Shown piece by piece: positions 1 to 5,552 of a stretch of 5,552 nucleotides of DNA. This stretch comes from an uncultured Rhodopirellula sp. (GTDB lineage Bacteria > Planctomycetota > Planctomycetia > Pirellulales > Pirellulaceae): NCBI GenBank assembly GCA_913061385.1, contig CAJXTM010000322.1, positions 1 through 5,552 on the forward strand. Direction: 5' to 3'. The translations under genes and the position numbers were made by a program. The first letter of the stretch is position 1, and the number at the start of each line of letters is the position of its first letter. The notes under the pieces are model-generated. The model did not search any database and was not told where the DNA came from. It saw nothing but the letters and a program-made list of their open reading frames with translations.

Positions 1-46
1 AGATCAGCCTCGGTCTCGTGGGCTCGGAGATGTGTATAAGAGACAG
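1..46 (+). other. Nextera i7 sequencing adapter (artefact)
   Basis: This is not genomic DNA. Bases 28-46 are the 19-bp Tn5 mosaic end (AGATGTGTATAAGAGACAG). Bases 13-27 are the Nextera read-2 primer tail (GTCTCGTGGGCTCGG). Bases 5-12 (CAGCCTCG) are the reverse complement of i7 index CGAGGCTG, which I recall as N710. Bases 1-4 are the end of the P7 arm. Translation through it on the plus strand gives the well-known false peptide MCIRDS. The first genomic base is 47. Confidence 0.98.
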
Positions 47-818
47 CTGCAACGCTGTGCAACTTGGCGACTTTGTTCAAATTAAAGTCACCCGTAACAA
101 CCTTTCCTTCCAAGTGCTTTGCAAGCAGTACCAGCTTGAGGTCAACGGTCTGACCTGCGAGTTCTGGCAATTCACGATCAAAAATCATCAGATCGACATT
201 TTCGTCTGCCCTCATTCGATTGAGCACATCGAGACCTCGGCGCCCACGAATGCGACGCAGTTTGTCTCCACTGTCCGCAATGGCTTGCAGTTCACTCAAC
301 GCAAAACGCGGCATGATGAGTTGATTATCAAAAACACCTGTCGAAACGAGGTCTGCGATACGGCCATCGATCACGACACTGGTATCAAGCACCAAGGGCT
401 TAAAACCCTTCACCTCGCGCACAAACTCGACATACGGAATAAGAAAGCGAAAGTCATCTTTTGTTTGCAGCAGTACACTTGTGCAGATGTAACACAGAAC
501 CAAAGCGATCACCAACTGAATTGTCAGTGGGGAAATATTGAAGGTCTGTTGCAACAGCGGCGAGATCGCGATTGAGAACACATAGGTCAGCAGAACACCA
601 ACTAAAACGCCAAAATATACCGATGTGATCGTATCAATCCGCTTCCGTGGTGCATAAATGTCACCAATCACCACGATCACGGCGAGTGACATCACACCTG
701 TAAAAACCAACCACGGCATCGCCTCGTTGGAGGTCTCGGCATTGAGTGTAGCATTGATAATCGCAGAAACGCCCCCGGCACAAAGCAGGAAAACGCATCG
801 AAGAATGATGAGATCCAT
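47..818 (-). CDS. Membrane-anchored PIN-domain protein, YacL/PIN-TRAM family (3'-truncated)
   Basis: The start is ATG at 818-816 and 257 codons are open until the adapter; the 3' end is missing. Residues 1-115 hold four likely membrane helices (about 3-22, 36-55, 64-86, 97-115). A PIN domain follows, starting at LVLDTSVVIDGR (142-153). Visible PIN acidic residues are D145, E176 in LSELQAIADS, D197 in RGRRGLDVLN, and D244 in VTGDFNLNKVA. PIN domains are usually Mg2+-dependent ribonucleases. This order of four helices, PIN, then TRAM is that of Bacillus YacL and relatives. Those proteins are roughly 350 residues long, so the missing part should be the TRAM RNA-binding domain. The molecular role of this family is not settled, and membrane-tethered RNA or DNA processing is inference. 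No good Shine-Dalgarno precedes the ATG, and I found no alternative upstream ATG before the noncoding region. The gene shares its strand with the cox genes but lies 474 bases beyond them, so it probably has its own promoter. Confidence 0.88.
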
Positions 819-855
819 CGTATAAACGCCTGATCTATCTGGAAAAACTGATATC

Positions 856-875
856 CCGGCAATAATTTGCGCCGG
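856..875. repeat. Short inverted repeat upstream of the PIN gene
   Basis: CCGGC (856-860) and GCCGG (871-875) are exact inverted arms around a 10-base AT-rich centre. That centre also contains part of a nested pair, GCAA (859-862 with the flanking GC) and TTGC (867-870). It overlaps the weak -35 candidate of the PIN-domain gene, so it could be an operator or a leader hairpin. A chance palindrome of this size is also plausible. No T-run follows on either strand, so I do not call it a terminator. Confidence 0.3.
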
Positions 876-1235
876 AGGACGGATAAACTCTTCGCCGCCT
901 ATGCCACTTTAGGGGAGTGACGCACACGACTCCATAGGTAAGGCTCGGTTTCTTTCACCGGTCAAAACTAGGTTTCTCCGCTGAATTCCGGCGGAAACAT
1001 CTGCCAAGTGCAAAGTCAAGAACAACTGAACACCCACCTGATAGCTAACATCGCCTCAATGTTACAGGGCCAACTTACTCAAAGTCTAGGCTCCCAAACT
1101 TCAAAGAAAGCTGATCGCTTGGAACCAGCCAAATTGATCCACAGTCGAAAATCCGGAATGTGACCGAACGAGTGATACTGCGGCAATGCTTGAATCAAGA
1201 CAAAGACCTGTCAGAGAACGCCCCACAGCTCGGGA

Positions 1236-1250
1236 AGACACGAAGCGTCT
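1236..1250 (-). terminator. Weak hairpin after subunit IV gene, possible transcript end
   Basis: On the minus strand, AGACGC and GTGTCT can pair (six pairs, one of them G-U) around a three-base loop, beginning 43 bases after the subunit IV stop codon. The bases that follow are TCCCGAGC, not a U-run, so it lacks a key mark of an intrinsic terminator. Position is the main reason to mention it. Confidence 0.15.
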
Positions 1251-1292
1251 CAGCCTGCCCTGGATCAACCCAAGCCAAACCTCGCTGCCACC

Positions 1293-1697
1293 CTACGGAG
1301 CACCGTCGACCTGAACTTCCATAGGCTCGGCAACTGCAGGTGCTAGTTCCTCGACTCTTGGCTCGAATGACCCCGAGGTCATCATCGAATCTCCCAGAGT
1401 AAAAATCACAAACAAACCAACGAAGACGAAAGATCCAATGAAGATGATCGCGTTGAATGGTTTGTCGGCAATCATGTGCATAAAAAATGCCATCACGAGC
1501 ACTGCCTTAACGGTAGCAATGAACATGACCGTCGCCACCTCGAAGGCCCCAAAGTCAAAGCTTGCTTGAGCGACCGTGATCACGGTCAAAAAAGTCAATG
1601 CGAAGAAGACCGCAAGCAACGTTTGCACCGACATTGGGTGCGCGAAATCGTGACCGTCTTTACCGTGGCCATCGTCGGAATGTGCGTGAGCAGACAT
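1293..1697 (-). CDS. ctaF: Cytochrome c oxidase subunit IV, prokaryotic type (COX4_pro)
   Basis: This is a 134-residue small accessory subunit of the caa3 oxidase. It has three membrane helices (about 23-45, 51-75, 82-102). The family pattern is visible: HP at 20-21, the LTVITV stretch (37-42), DFG (48-50), IATVKAVLVMAFFMH (60-74, with K64 and H74), and FTLGDS (99-104). This small subunit has no cofactor and is thought to help assembly or stability of the CuB/heme region. The N-terminal 20 residues are rich in His and Asp or Gly (H4, H6, H11, H16, H20), and the C-terminal tail (about 112-134) is acidic, with Pro and Ala. The start is ATG at 1697, 22 bases after the coxC stop, which supports co-transcription. 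No Shine-Dalgarno is visible in that gap. Names differ between genomes (ctaF, coxD); the family call is firm and the symbol less so. Confidence 0.93.
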   Translation of the reverse strand: MSAHAHSDDGHGKDGHDFAHPMSVQTLLAVFFALTFLTVITVAQASFDFGAFEVATVMFIATVKAVLVMAFFMHMIADKPFNAIIFIGSFVFVGLFVIFTLGDSMMTSGSFEPRVEELAPAVAEPMEVQVDGAP

Positions 1698-1719
1698 GTT
1701 TCAACCAATATTCGTTCGT

Positions 1720-2910
1720 TTAGCGGATCAGGTAAAGCAACGGGAACAGATAAATCCAAATCAAGTCAACCAAGTGCCAGTAAAGACCGACATAGTCGAC
1801 AGGACCGAAGTATTGACGATTGAAATCCCTTCGGACAGCTCTCACCAACAACCACACCAAAACACCAATGCCCGCCAATATATGAATCGCATGGATGCCA
1901 GTCATGCAGTAATAAATACTGAAAAAGACACCCGCAGTCGTCGGGGTCAACACATCAACCTCAGTTGTCGTAATTCCCCCCAGAACCTCTCCATCGCCTG
2001 TGATAGTCGATGTTCCAGCAGCAGCTGTTTGCTGCTCTAACGCACTTAAACCACTCGCTACTCCCGAATTTGTCGGATCAGTCGAAAGGATCTCAAGAAC
2101 GCTCTCGTCCACCGGAACCATCGCCCCCGAAGCCGCAACAGCGGCAGCATTCTCGGCAATCGCATTGCTCTCAGCGGACTGCACTATTGCAGCACCCGCC
2201 AATCCATCCGAATCAGCATGACCGTCTAAATGTTCGGCGGACTCCTCGCCACTTTCTAGGAATGCACCCAGCCCGACCCCAACGAAGAAACAGAGGCAAA
2301 CAACAGTCAGCGGCATTGCGATCGCAATGTGGAACCTGTTCGCCGTCAAAAGGCTTAAGACAAGCCAAATCACCACGCCCGCCAAAGCGATTAAGAATGG
2401 AATACAGATAAACAGAAGATAATTTGGATGGTCCGTTGGGTGAGGATTGTTGGGATCGTAGAAGAAGAGACCAGCAGGTAGCAGTCCCATGGCCCACTTG
2501 TGCGAATACTCGATCGCCTTCACACCGAGGAAAATCATCGCGCACGAGAGCGTGGCTGCCAGAGTTCCGACCAATCCTTTGTGCTGTTCCAACTGCGAGC
2601 ACCGAACAGCCCAAGCCATGGTAAGCGAGCTGAACAGCAACACGCCTGTGTTGATTGCCCCAAGCTTTGTGTTGAGGAACTGGCTGCAACCCTCGAACAC
2701 CTCGGGCCGCAGCGCCCTGAAGATGGCGTAAGCGCAGAACATGCCGCTAAAAAACAGCACCTCCGTCACAAGAAACAGCCAAATCCCCAGCTTACCGCTG
2801 TCGAATTGTTGCTCTGGCGTGTCAAAGTGGTGTGCCAGGAATGGCGGGTGGTCATGGTCATGACCATGCTCGTCGTGCCCAACCTCAGGGCTGGCTTCGA
2901 TGGTTGACAT
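1720..2910 (-). CDS. coxC: Cytochrome c oxidase subunit III, enlarged form
   Basis: This 396-residue membrane subunit (ctaE equivalent) packs against subunit I and is linked to stable proton uptake. Subunit III hallmarks are LFLVTEVLFFSG (45-56, E50), the third helix with GVKAIEYSHKW (129-139, E134), YYCMTGIHAIHILAGI (333-348, H340 and H343), and YWHLVDLIWIYLFP (377-390, H379 and D382). Bacterial five-helix versions are usually about 200 residues. Here the region 140-325 carries two extra predicted helices (about 163-189 and 195-217), then a long hydrophilic loop rich in Ala, Glu, Ser and Thr (218-325). The N-terminus is His-rich (H12-H28). I chose ATG at 2910 because the protein resembles subunit III from there. 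The frame stays open upstream to 3048, but that part overlaps the end of coxA and looks non-coding. No Shine-Dalgarno is seen before 2910. The gap to coxA is 64 bases. Confidence 0.95.
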   Translation of the reverse strand: MSTIEASPEVGHDEHGHDHDHPPFLAHHFDTPEQQFDSGKLGIWLFLVTEVLFFSGMFCAYAIFRALRPEVFEGCSQFLNTKLGAINTGVLLFSSLTMAWAVRCSQLEQHKGLVGTLAATLSCAMIFLGVKAIEYSHKWAMGLLPAGLFFYDPNNPHPTDHPNYLLFICIPFLIALAGVVIWLVLSLLTANRFHIAIAMPLTVVCLCFFVGVGLGAFLESGEESAEHLDGHADSDGLAGAAIVQSAESNAIAENAAAVAASGAMVPVDESVLEILSTDPTNSGVASGLSALEQQTAAAGTSTITGDGEVLGGITTTEVDVLTPTTAGVFFSIYYCMTGIHAIHILAGIGVLVWLLVRAVRRDFNRQYFGPVDYVGLYWHLVDLIWIYLFPLLYLIR

Positions 2911-2974
2911 GTTCGTTGGAAAGTAAAAAAGGAAGTGATATTTTCTTGGCCCCTGAAAACCAGAGGCTGACCAG

Positions 2975-4798
2975 CTATACGGAGTCTTCAGCGTGTGCTG
3001 GAGCCGATTCCGGCAGTTCTTCGGGAACAATCTCGCGTTCCGGCTCAACGATTACGTACCGCTCATCCTCGGCTTCCCACTCCAGATCACTGAAATCATA
3101 AGGGTCGCCAACGGAGGGAGCACGCTCAAAGTTGTAAAACGGTGGAGGACTCGTGCATTGCCATTCCAAAGTTGCTCCGCCCCAGGGATTGGCCGGTGCT
3201 CGTTTGCCGCGTGCCAAACCCAAGAATGAAAACGCGCCAACTGAACGTAGCAGCACCGTTAGCGCGACCAGCAAACCAAATCCGAGCAACATCGATCCAT
3301 AAGTACTCATCTGGTGCAGGGCTGCGAACTCAGGATCGTAAGTCGCGTAGCGACGCGGCATGCCTCGGCTTCCAAGCACGAACTGTGGCAAGAAGGTCAA
3401 GTTAAAGCCGGCGAAGACTAACAAAGCAGACAAACGTCCGCCGAACTCGCTGTACATCCTGCCAAACATCTTCGGCCACCAATGGAAGACCCCCCCAAGA
3501 AACGCTACCAAAGTCCCCCCTACCATCACGTAGTGAAAGTGGGCAACAACAAAGTAGGTGTCGTGAAGGTGCATGTCGGTGGCAAGGGTTCCCAGATGCA
3601 GACCAGTGAGACCACCAATCGTGAACAGGAAGATGAACGACAAAGCGTAACACATTGGTGTTGTCAGGCTGATTGACCCCTTATACATCGTCGCCAGCCA
3701 GTTGAACACTTTGATGGCAGACGGAACAGAAACCGTGAAGGTCAAAGCACTGAAGATAATCGTCGTAAGCGAGCTCATTCCCGCCGTGAACATGTGGTGC
3801 CCCCAAACGAGGAAACCCAGTAGTGCGATGGCGATCGAAGAATAAGCGATGAAACGATATCCAAAAATCCGCTTGTGACTGTGCACACTGATCAAATCAC
3901 TGATGATTCCAAACGCTGGTAAAATCATGATGTATACGGCGGGGTGGCTGTAGAACCAGAAGAAATGCTGGAACGTGACCGGGTCACCATTATATTCAGG
4001 ATCGAAAATACCAATGTGCATCGTCCTTTCGGCGATGAGTAGAAGCAAAGTGATGCCCAGAACCGGTGTTGCAAGCACTTGAATGATGCTTGTCGCGTAT
4101 GTCGCCCAAAGAAACAGGGGCATTCGGAACCAAGTCATCCCTGGAGGACGCATGGTGTTAATCGTCACGATAAAGTTCAAACCAGTGAAGATCGAACTGA
4201 ATCCGAGGATGAAGGCGCCGGAGGTCGCTAAAATCACCGAACTGTCGGTCGTCGTGCTGTAAGGCGTATAGAAAGTCCACCCGGTATCCAAACCGCTCGC
4301 GCACAACGCGGAGACGAAAAACAAAGCACCGAATACCCATAGGTAAAAGCTGCAAAGATTCAGGCGTGGAAAGGCGACGTCCTTCGCACCCAACATTACC
4401 GGAACTAAAAAGTTCCCCAAGGCAGCAGGCACGCTCGGGATAATGAATAGAAAGACCATGATCGCCCCGTGAAGCGTGAACACCTGGTTGTACCAGTTGT
4501 TCGCCTCCTCACCTTGGAACACCATCCCGCTCGGCTGGAACAGGTGTAAACGAATCAACAGTGCGAGCAGACCCGCTACGCCAAACGCGACCGTCACACC
4601 GACGAGGTACATGACCCCGATTCGCTTGTGGTCGAGCGTAAAGATCCAACTGAGAATACCCTTCGAGTTCGTAAGGTAATTCTCGCTCGGTGTTGGATAA
4701 CCAGGATCGCGGACCTGCGAACCTGATGGTAATGATCCAGATGACATATATAAAACCTCTTCAGTCGAAACGCTCGAAGCGTGCTTCGTGTCGGTCAC
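2975..4798 (-). CDS. coxA: Cytochrome c oxidase subunit I, caa3 type, A2 subfamily
   Basis: This is the catalytic subunit (ctaD equivalent): it reduces O2 to water and pumps protons across the cytoplasmic membrane. It has 607 residues with about 12 membrane helices. Metal ligands are all present: H110 and H422 for heme a, H420 for heme a3, and H285, H334 and H335 for CuB, with Y289 placed for the His-Tyr crosslink. D-channel residues D140 and N147 and K-channel lysine K363 are present. Helix VI reads WFYSHPAVY (281-289), so the usual A1 glutamate is replaced by Ala (A287) and the Tyr-Ser pair of the A2 subfamily is found. The tail after about 540 keeps the family's [10 protein letters not shown] and SPPPFYNF motifs, then ends in an acidic stretch (571-607). 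The listed start is GTG at 4798, preceded by AGGA with a six-base spacer. ATG at 4747 (residue 18), preceded by GAAGAGG with an eight-base spacer, is an equally good or better start. It lies 40 bases after coxB. Confidence 0.97.
   Translation of the reverse strand: MTDTKHASSVSTEEVLYMSSGSLPSGSQVRDPGYPTPSENYLTNSKGILSWIFTLDHKRIGVMYLVGVTVAFGVAGLLALLIRLHLFQPSGMVFQGEEANNWYNQVFTLHGAIMVFLFIIPSVPAALGNFLVPVMLGAKDVAFPRLNLCSFYLWVFGALFFVSALCASGLDTGWTFYTPYSTTTDSSVILATSGAFILGFSSIFTGLNFIVTINTMRPPGMTWFRMPLFLWATYATSIIQVLATPVLGITLLLLIAERTMHIGIFDPEYNGDPVTFQHFFWFYSHPAVYIMILPAFGIISDLISVHSHKRIFGYRFIAYSSIAIALLGFLVWGHHMFTAGMSSLTTIIFSALTFTVSVPSAIKVFNWLATMYKGSISLTTPMCYALSFIFLFTIGGLTGLHLGTLATDMHLHDTYFVVAHFHYVMVGGTLVAFLGGVFHWWPKMFGRMYSEFGGRLSALLVFAGFNLTFLPQFVLGSRGMPRRYATYDPEFAALHQMSTYGSMLLGFGLLVALTVLLRSVGAFSFLGLARGKRAPANPWGGATLEWQCTSPPPFYNFERAPSVGDPYDFSDLEWEAEDERYVIVEPEREIVPEELPESAPAHAEDSV
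4756..4762 (-). promoter_or_regulatory. Candidate ribosome binding site for the alternative coxA start
   Basis: GAAGAGG on the minus strand lies eight bases before ATG 4747-4745. A competing site, AGGA at 4805-4808, lies six bases before GTG 4798. The two sites imply proteins differing by 17 residues at a poorly conserved N-terminus. ATG plus GAGG is the stronger pair by general rules, while the GTG start gives the tighter operon spacing. Confidence 0.4.
4775..4788. repeat. Small perfect hairpin near the coxA start
   Basis: CGAAG (4775-4779) and CTTCG (4784-4788) are exact inverted arms with a four-base loop. It lies between the two possible coxA starts: inside the coding region if GTG 4798 is used, or in the leader if ATG 4747 is used. 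It may affect access to either start, but a five-base stem is easily due to chance. Confidence 0.3.
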
Positions 4799-4838
4799 CA
4801 GCCGTCCTAACCATCAGTCCGTCTGGTGTTTCGTTAAA

Positions 4839-5504
4839 TTATTTCTCAGTTTCGTTATCGTCTTCGGTCTTTGCCGGAGCGGCAGTATTCCCGTAGTCCG
4901 ATACCGTTTTCAAATACGCAATGATTGAGTCGATATCATCATCCAAAAGCTGCCCCTTGTAGCTGGGCATGACTGGTTGGTAGCCCGCGACGACCTTGCT
5001 CTTGGGATAAAGAATCGACTCTCGTATGTAGTTCTCATCTGCCTTCACTGTAGACCCGTCTGCAAGTGGGCGAGTGTTCCCGTATGATTCCTTGAAGGAG
5101 GGGCCGACGCGTTTCGTACCGTCCACAGAGTGACACCCCGCGCATCCGCGTTGGCTGTAGAGTTTCTCCCCCCAAGCTTCGGGTGTATCGACCGACGGAT
5201 CACGCTGACCGACCTTCTCGATCCACGCATCCAAATCTTCCTGGGTTGCGTGAACCACTACCGCGGACTGCATGACGGAGTGGTTCTTTCCACAATATTC
5301 GGTGCAATAAAGGTCAAAAAAACGATACCCATCAGCGGTGAATTGCCACTTGTCATAGTCCCATTCCCCACTGCCGTTCTCTTTTAATGCTTCAGCGAGC
5401 ACTTGATCAGACACCTTCTCACTGGCGACATCAGCTTCGAACCACATGTAGTTGTAACGCCCTGGCACCACATCCTTTTTCGCCCGAAACGCAGGTACGA
5501 AAAC
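4839..5504 (-). CDS. coxB: Cytochrome c oxidase subunit II with fused heme c, caa3 type (5'-truncated)
   Basis: This subunit (ctaC equivalent) receives electrons from a cytochrome c donor and passes them to subunit I. The 5' end is lost at the contig edge; 221 genomic residues remain, starting VFVPAFRAKKDVVPGRY. The signal region, two membrane helices and the first CuA histidine are therefore missing. The remaining CuA ligands are present in CTEYCGKNHSVM: C67, E69, C71, H75 and M78, counted from the first genomic residue. After a linker comes a cytochrome c domain with CAGCH (121-125) for covalent heme and M179 in PVMPSY as the likely sixth ligand. This makes the enzyme caa3 type. Between WFEAD (21-25) and FFDLYC (62-67) is a segment about 30 residues longer than in common proteobacterial forms. 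The C-terminus is acidic (DDNETEK). An ORF call extending to 5519 adds MYKRQ, which is translated adapter and not protein. The frame is intact to the stop at 4839. Confidence 0.96.
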   Translation of the reverse strand, partial: VFVPAFRAKKDVVPGRYNYMWFEADVASEKVSDQVLAEALKENGSGEWDYDKWQFTADGYRFFDLYCTEYCGKNHSVMQSAVVVHATQEDLDAWIEKVGQRDPSVDTPEAWGEKLYSQRGCAGCHSVDGTKRVGPSFKESYGNTRPLADGSTVKADENYIRESILYPKSKVVAGYQPVMPSYKGQLLDDDIDSIIAYLKTVSDYGNTAAPAKTEDDNETEK

Positions 5505-5552
5505 CTGTCTCTTATACACATCTCCGAGCCCACGAGACCGAGGCTGATCTCG
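5505..5552 (-). other. Nextera i7 sequencing adapter (artefact)
   Basis: This is not genomic DNA. Bases 5505-5523 are the mosaic end (CTGTCTCTTATACACATCT), 5524-5538 the read-2 primer tail in reverse complement, 5539-5546 the index CGAGGCTG, and 5547-5552 the start of the P7 arm (ATCTCG). It is the exact reverse complement of bases 1-46, plus two further bases. Read on the minus strand it supplies the false coxB N-terminus MYKRQ. Confidence 0.98.

Larger units (their letters stand above)
819..1292. other. Intergenic region without a supportable gene
   Basis: This stretch separates subunit IV from the PIN-domain gene. Stops are frequent in all frames, and I see no tRNA, CRISPR or protein-like ORF. 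It should hold the end of the cox transcript and the promoter of the PIN gene. A weak minus-strand promoter candidate is TTGCCG (857-862) and GATAGA (834-839), 17 bases apart. It matches consensus at 4 of 6 and 3 of 6 positions and would leave a very short leader before the ATG at 818. An imperfect stem, GTTT(CT)CCGC with GCGGAAAC, lies near 970-998 and has no T-run beside it. Confidence 0.6.

Noticed and set aside
18..575. Plus-strand ORF of 185 residues at the left end
   Set aside because: It starts inside the adapter (MGSEMCIRDS) and runs antisense to the PIN-domain gene, whose recognisable family motifs are on the minus strand.
1059..1163. Plus-strand small ORF of 34 codons in the intergenic region
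   Set aside because: No ribosome binding site, no recognisable feature, and a length expected by chance.
1476..2411. Overlapping plus-strand ORFs opposite subunit IV and coxC
   Set aside because: They are antisense shadows of well-recognised minus-strand genes, with composition typical of reverse-frame translation (many His, Gln, Ser, Arg).
2213..2689. Minus-strand 158-residue ORF inside coxC
   Set aside because: It lies in another frame of coxC and lacks any family feature; the coxC frame is continuous through it, so it is not evidence of a frameshift.
2911..3048. Upstream extension of coxC giving a 442-residue protein
   Set aside because: The extra 46 residues overlap the end of coxA and do not resemble subunit III; family-like sequence begins at ATG 2910.
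1237..4792. Ten-base sequence GACACGAAGC shared by the 1236-1250 hairpin and, on the other strand, the coxA start region (4783-4792)
   Set aside because: Only two copies, short, and in opposite orientation; a chance match is sufficient.
1..5552. Composite transposon bounded by Tn5-like ends
   Set aside because: The ends are library adapters with a Nextera index; no transposase is present.

Overview
The window is an untrimmed assembly contig of 5,458 genomic bases (47-5504) between two copies of an Illumina Nextera i7 adapter (1-46 and 5505-5552). All genes lie on the minus strand, so the biological reading order is right to left. The organism is most likely a planctomycete, perhaps of the Pirellulaceae type. 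This is inferred from protein style: a caa3 subunit II with a fused heme c domain, an enlarged subunit III, a YacL-like PIN membrane protein, and little use of Shine-Dalgarno sequences. No rRNA or other marker gene is present to confirm it.

From 5504 down to 1293 lies a compact oxidase gene cluster in the order coxB (5'-truncated by the contig end), coxA, coxC, and the small subunit IV gene (ctaF/coxD type). Gaps are 40, 64 and 22 bases, which suggests one transcript. The products would form a caa3-type, A2-subfamily heme-copper cytochrome c oxidase. Subunit II takes electrons through its own covalent heme c and passes them through the CuA centre. Subunit I carries heme a, heme a3 and CuB, reduces O2 and pumps protons. 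Subunits III and IV are membrane accessory subunits.

Bases 819-1292 hold no gene I can support, only a few imperfect inverted repeats. From 818 down to 47 is the front of a second minus-strand gene, missing from simple ORF calls because it runs off the contig. It encodes four membrane helices followed by a PIN nuclease-like domain (YacL/PIN-TRAM family), cut before the expected TRAM domain.

I see no undescribed system. The points most worth a second look are the enlarged subunit III, with two extra predicted helices and an Ala-rich loop of about 105 residues; an insertion in the CuA domain of subunit II; His-rich N-terminal tails on subunits III and IV; and the adapter-derived false N-termini at both contig ends.
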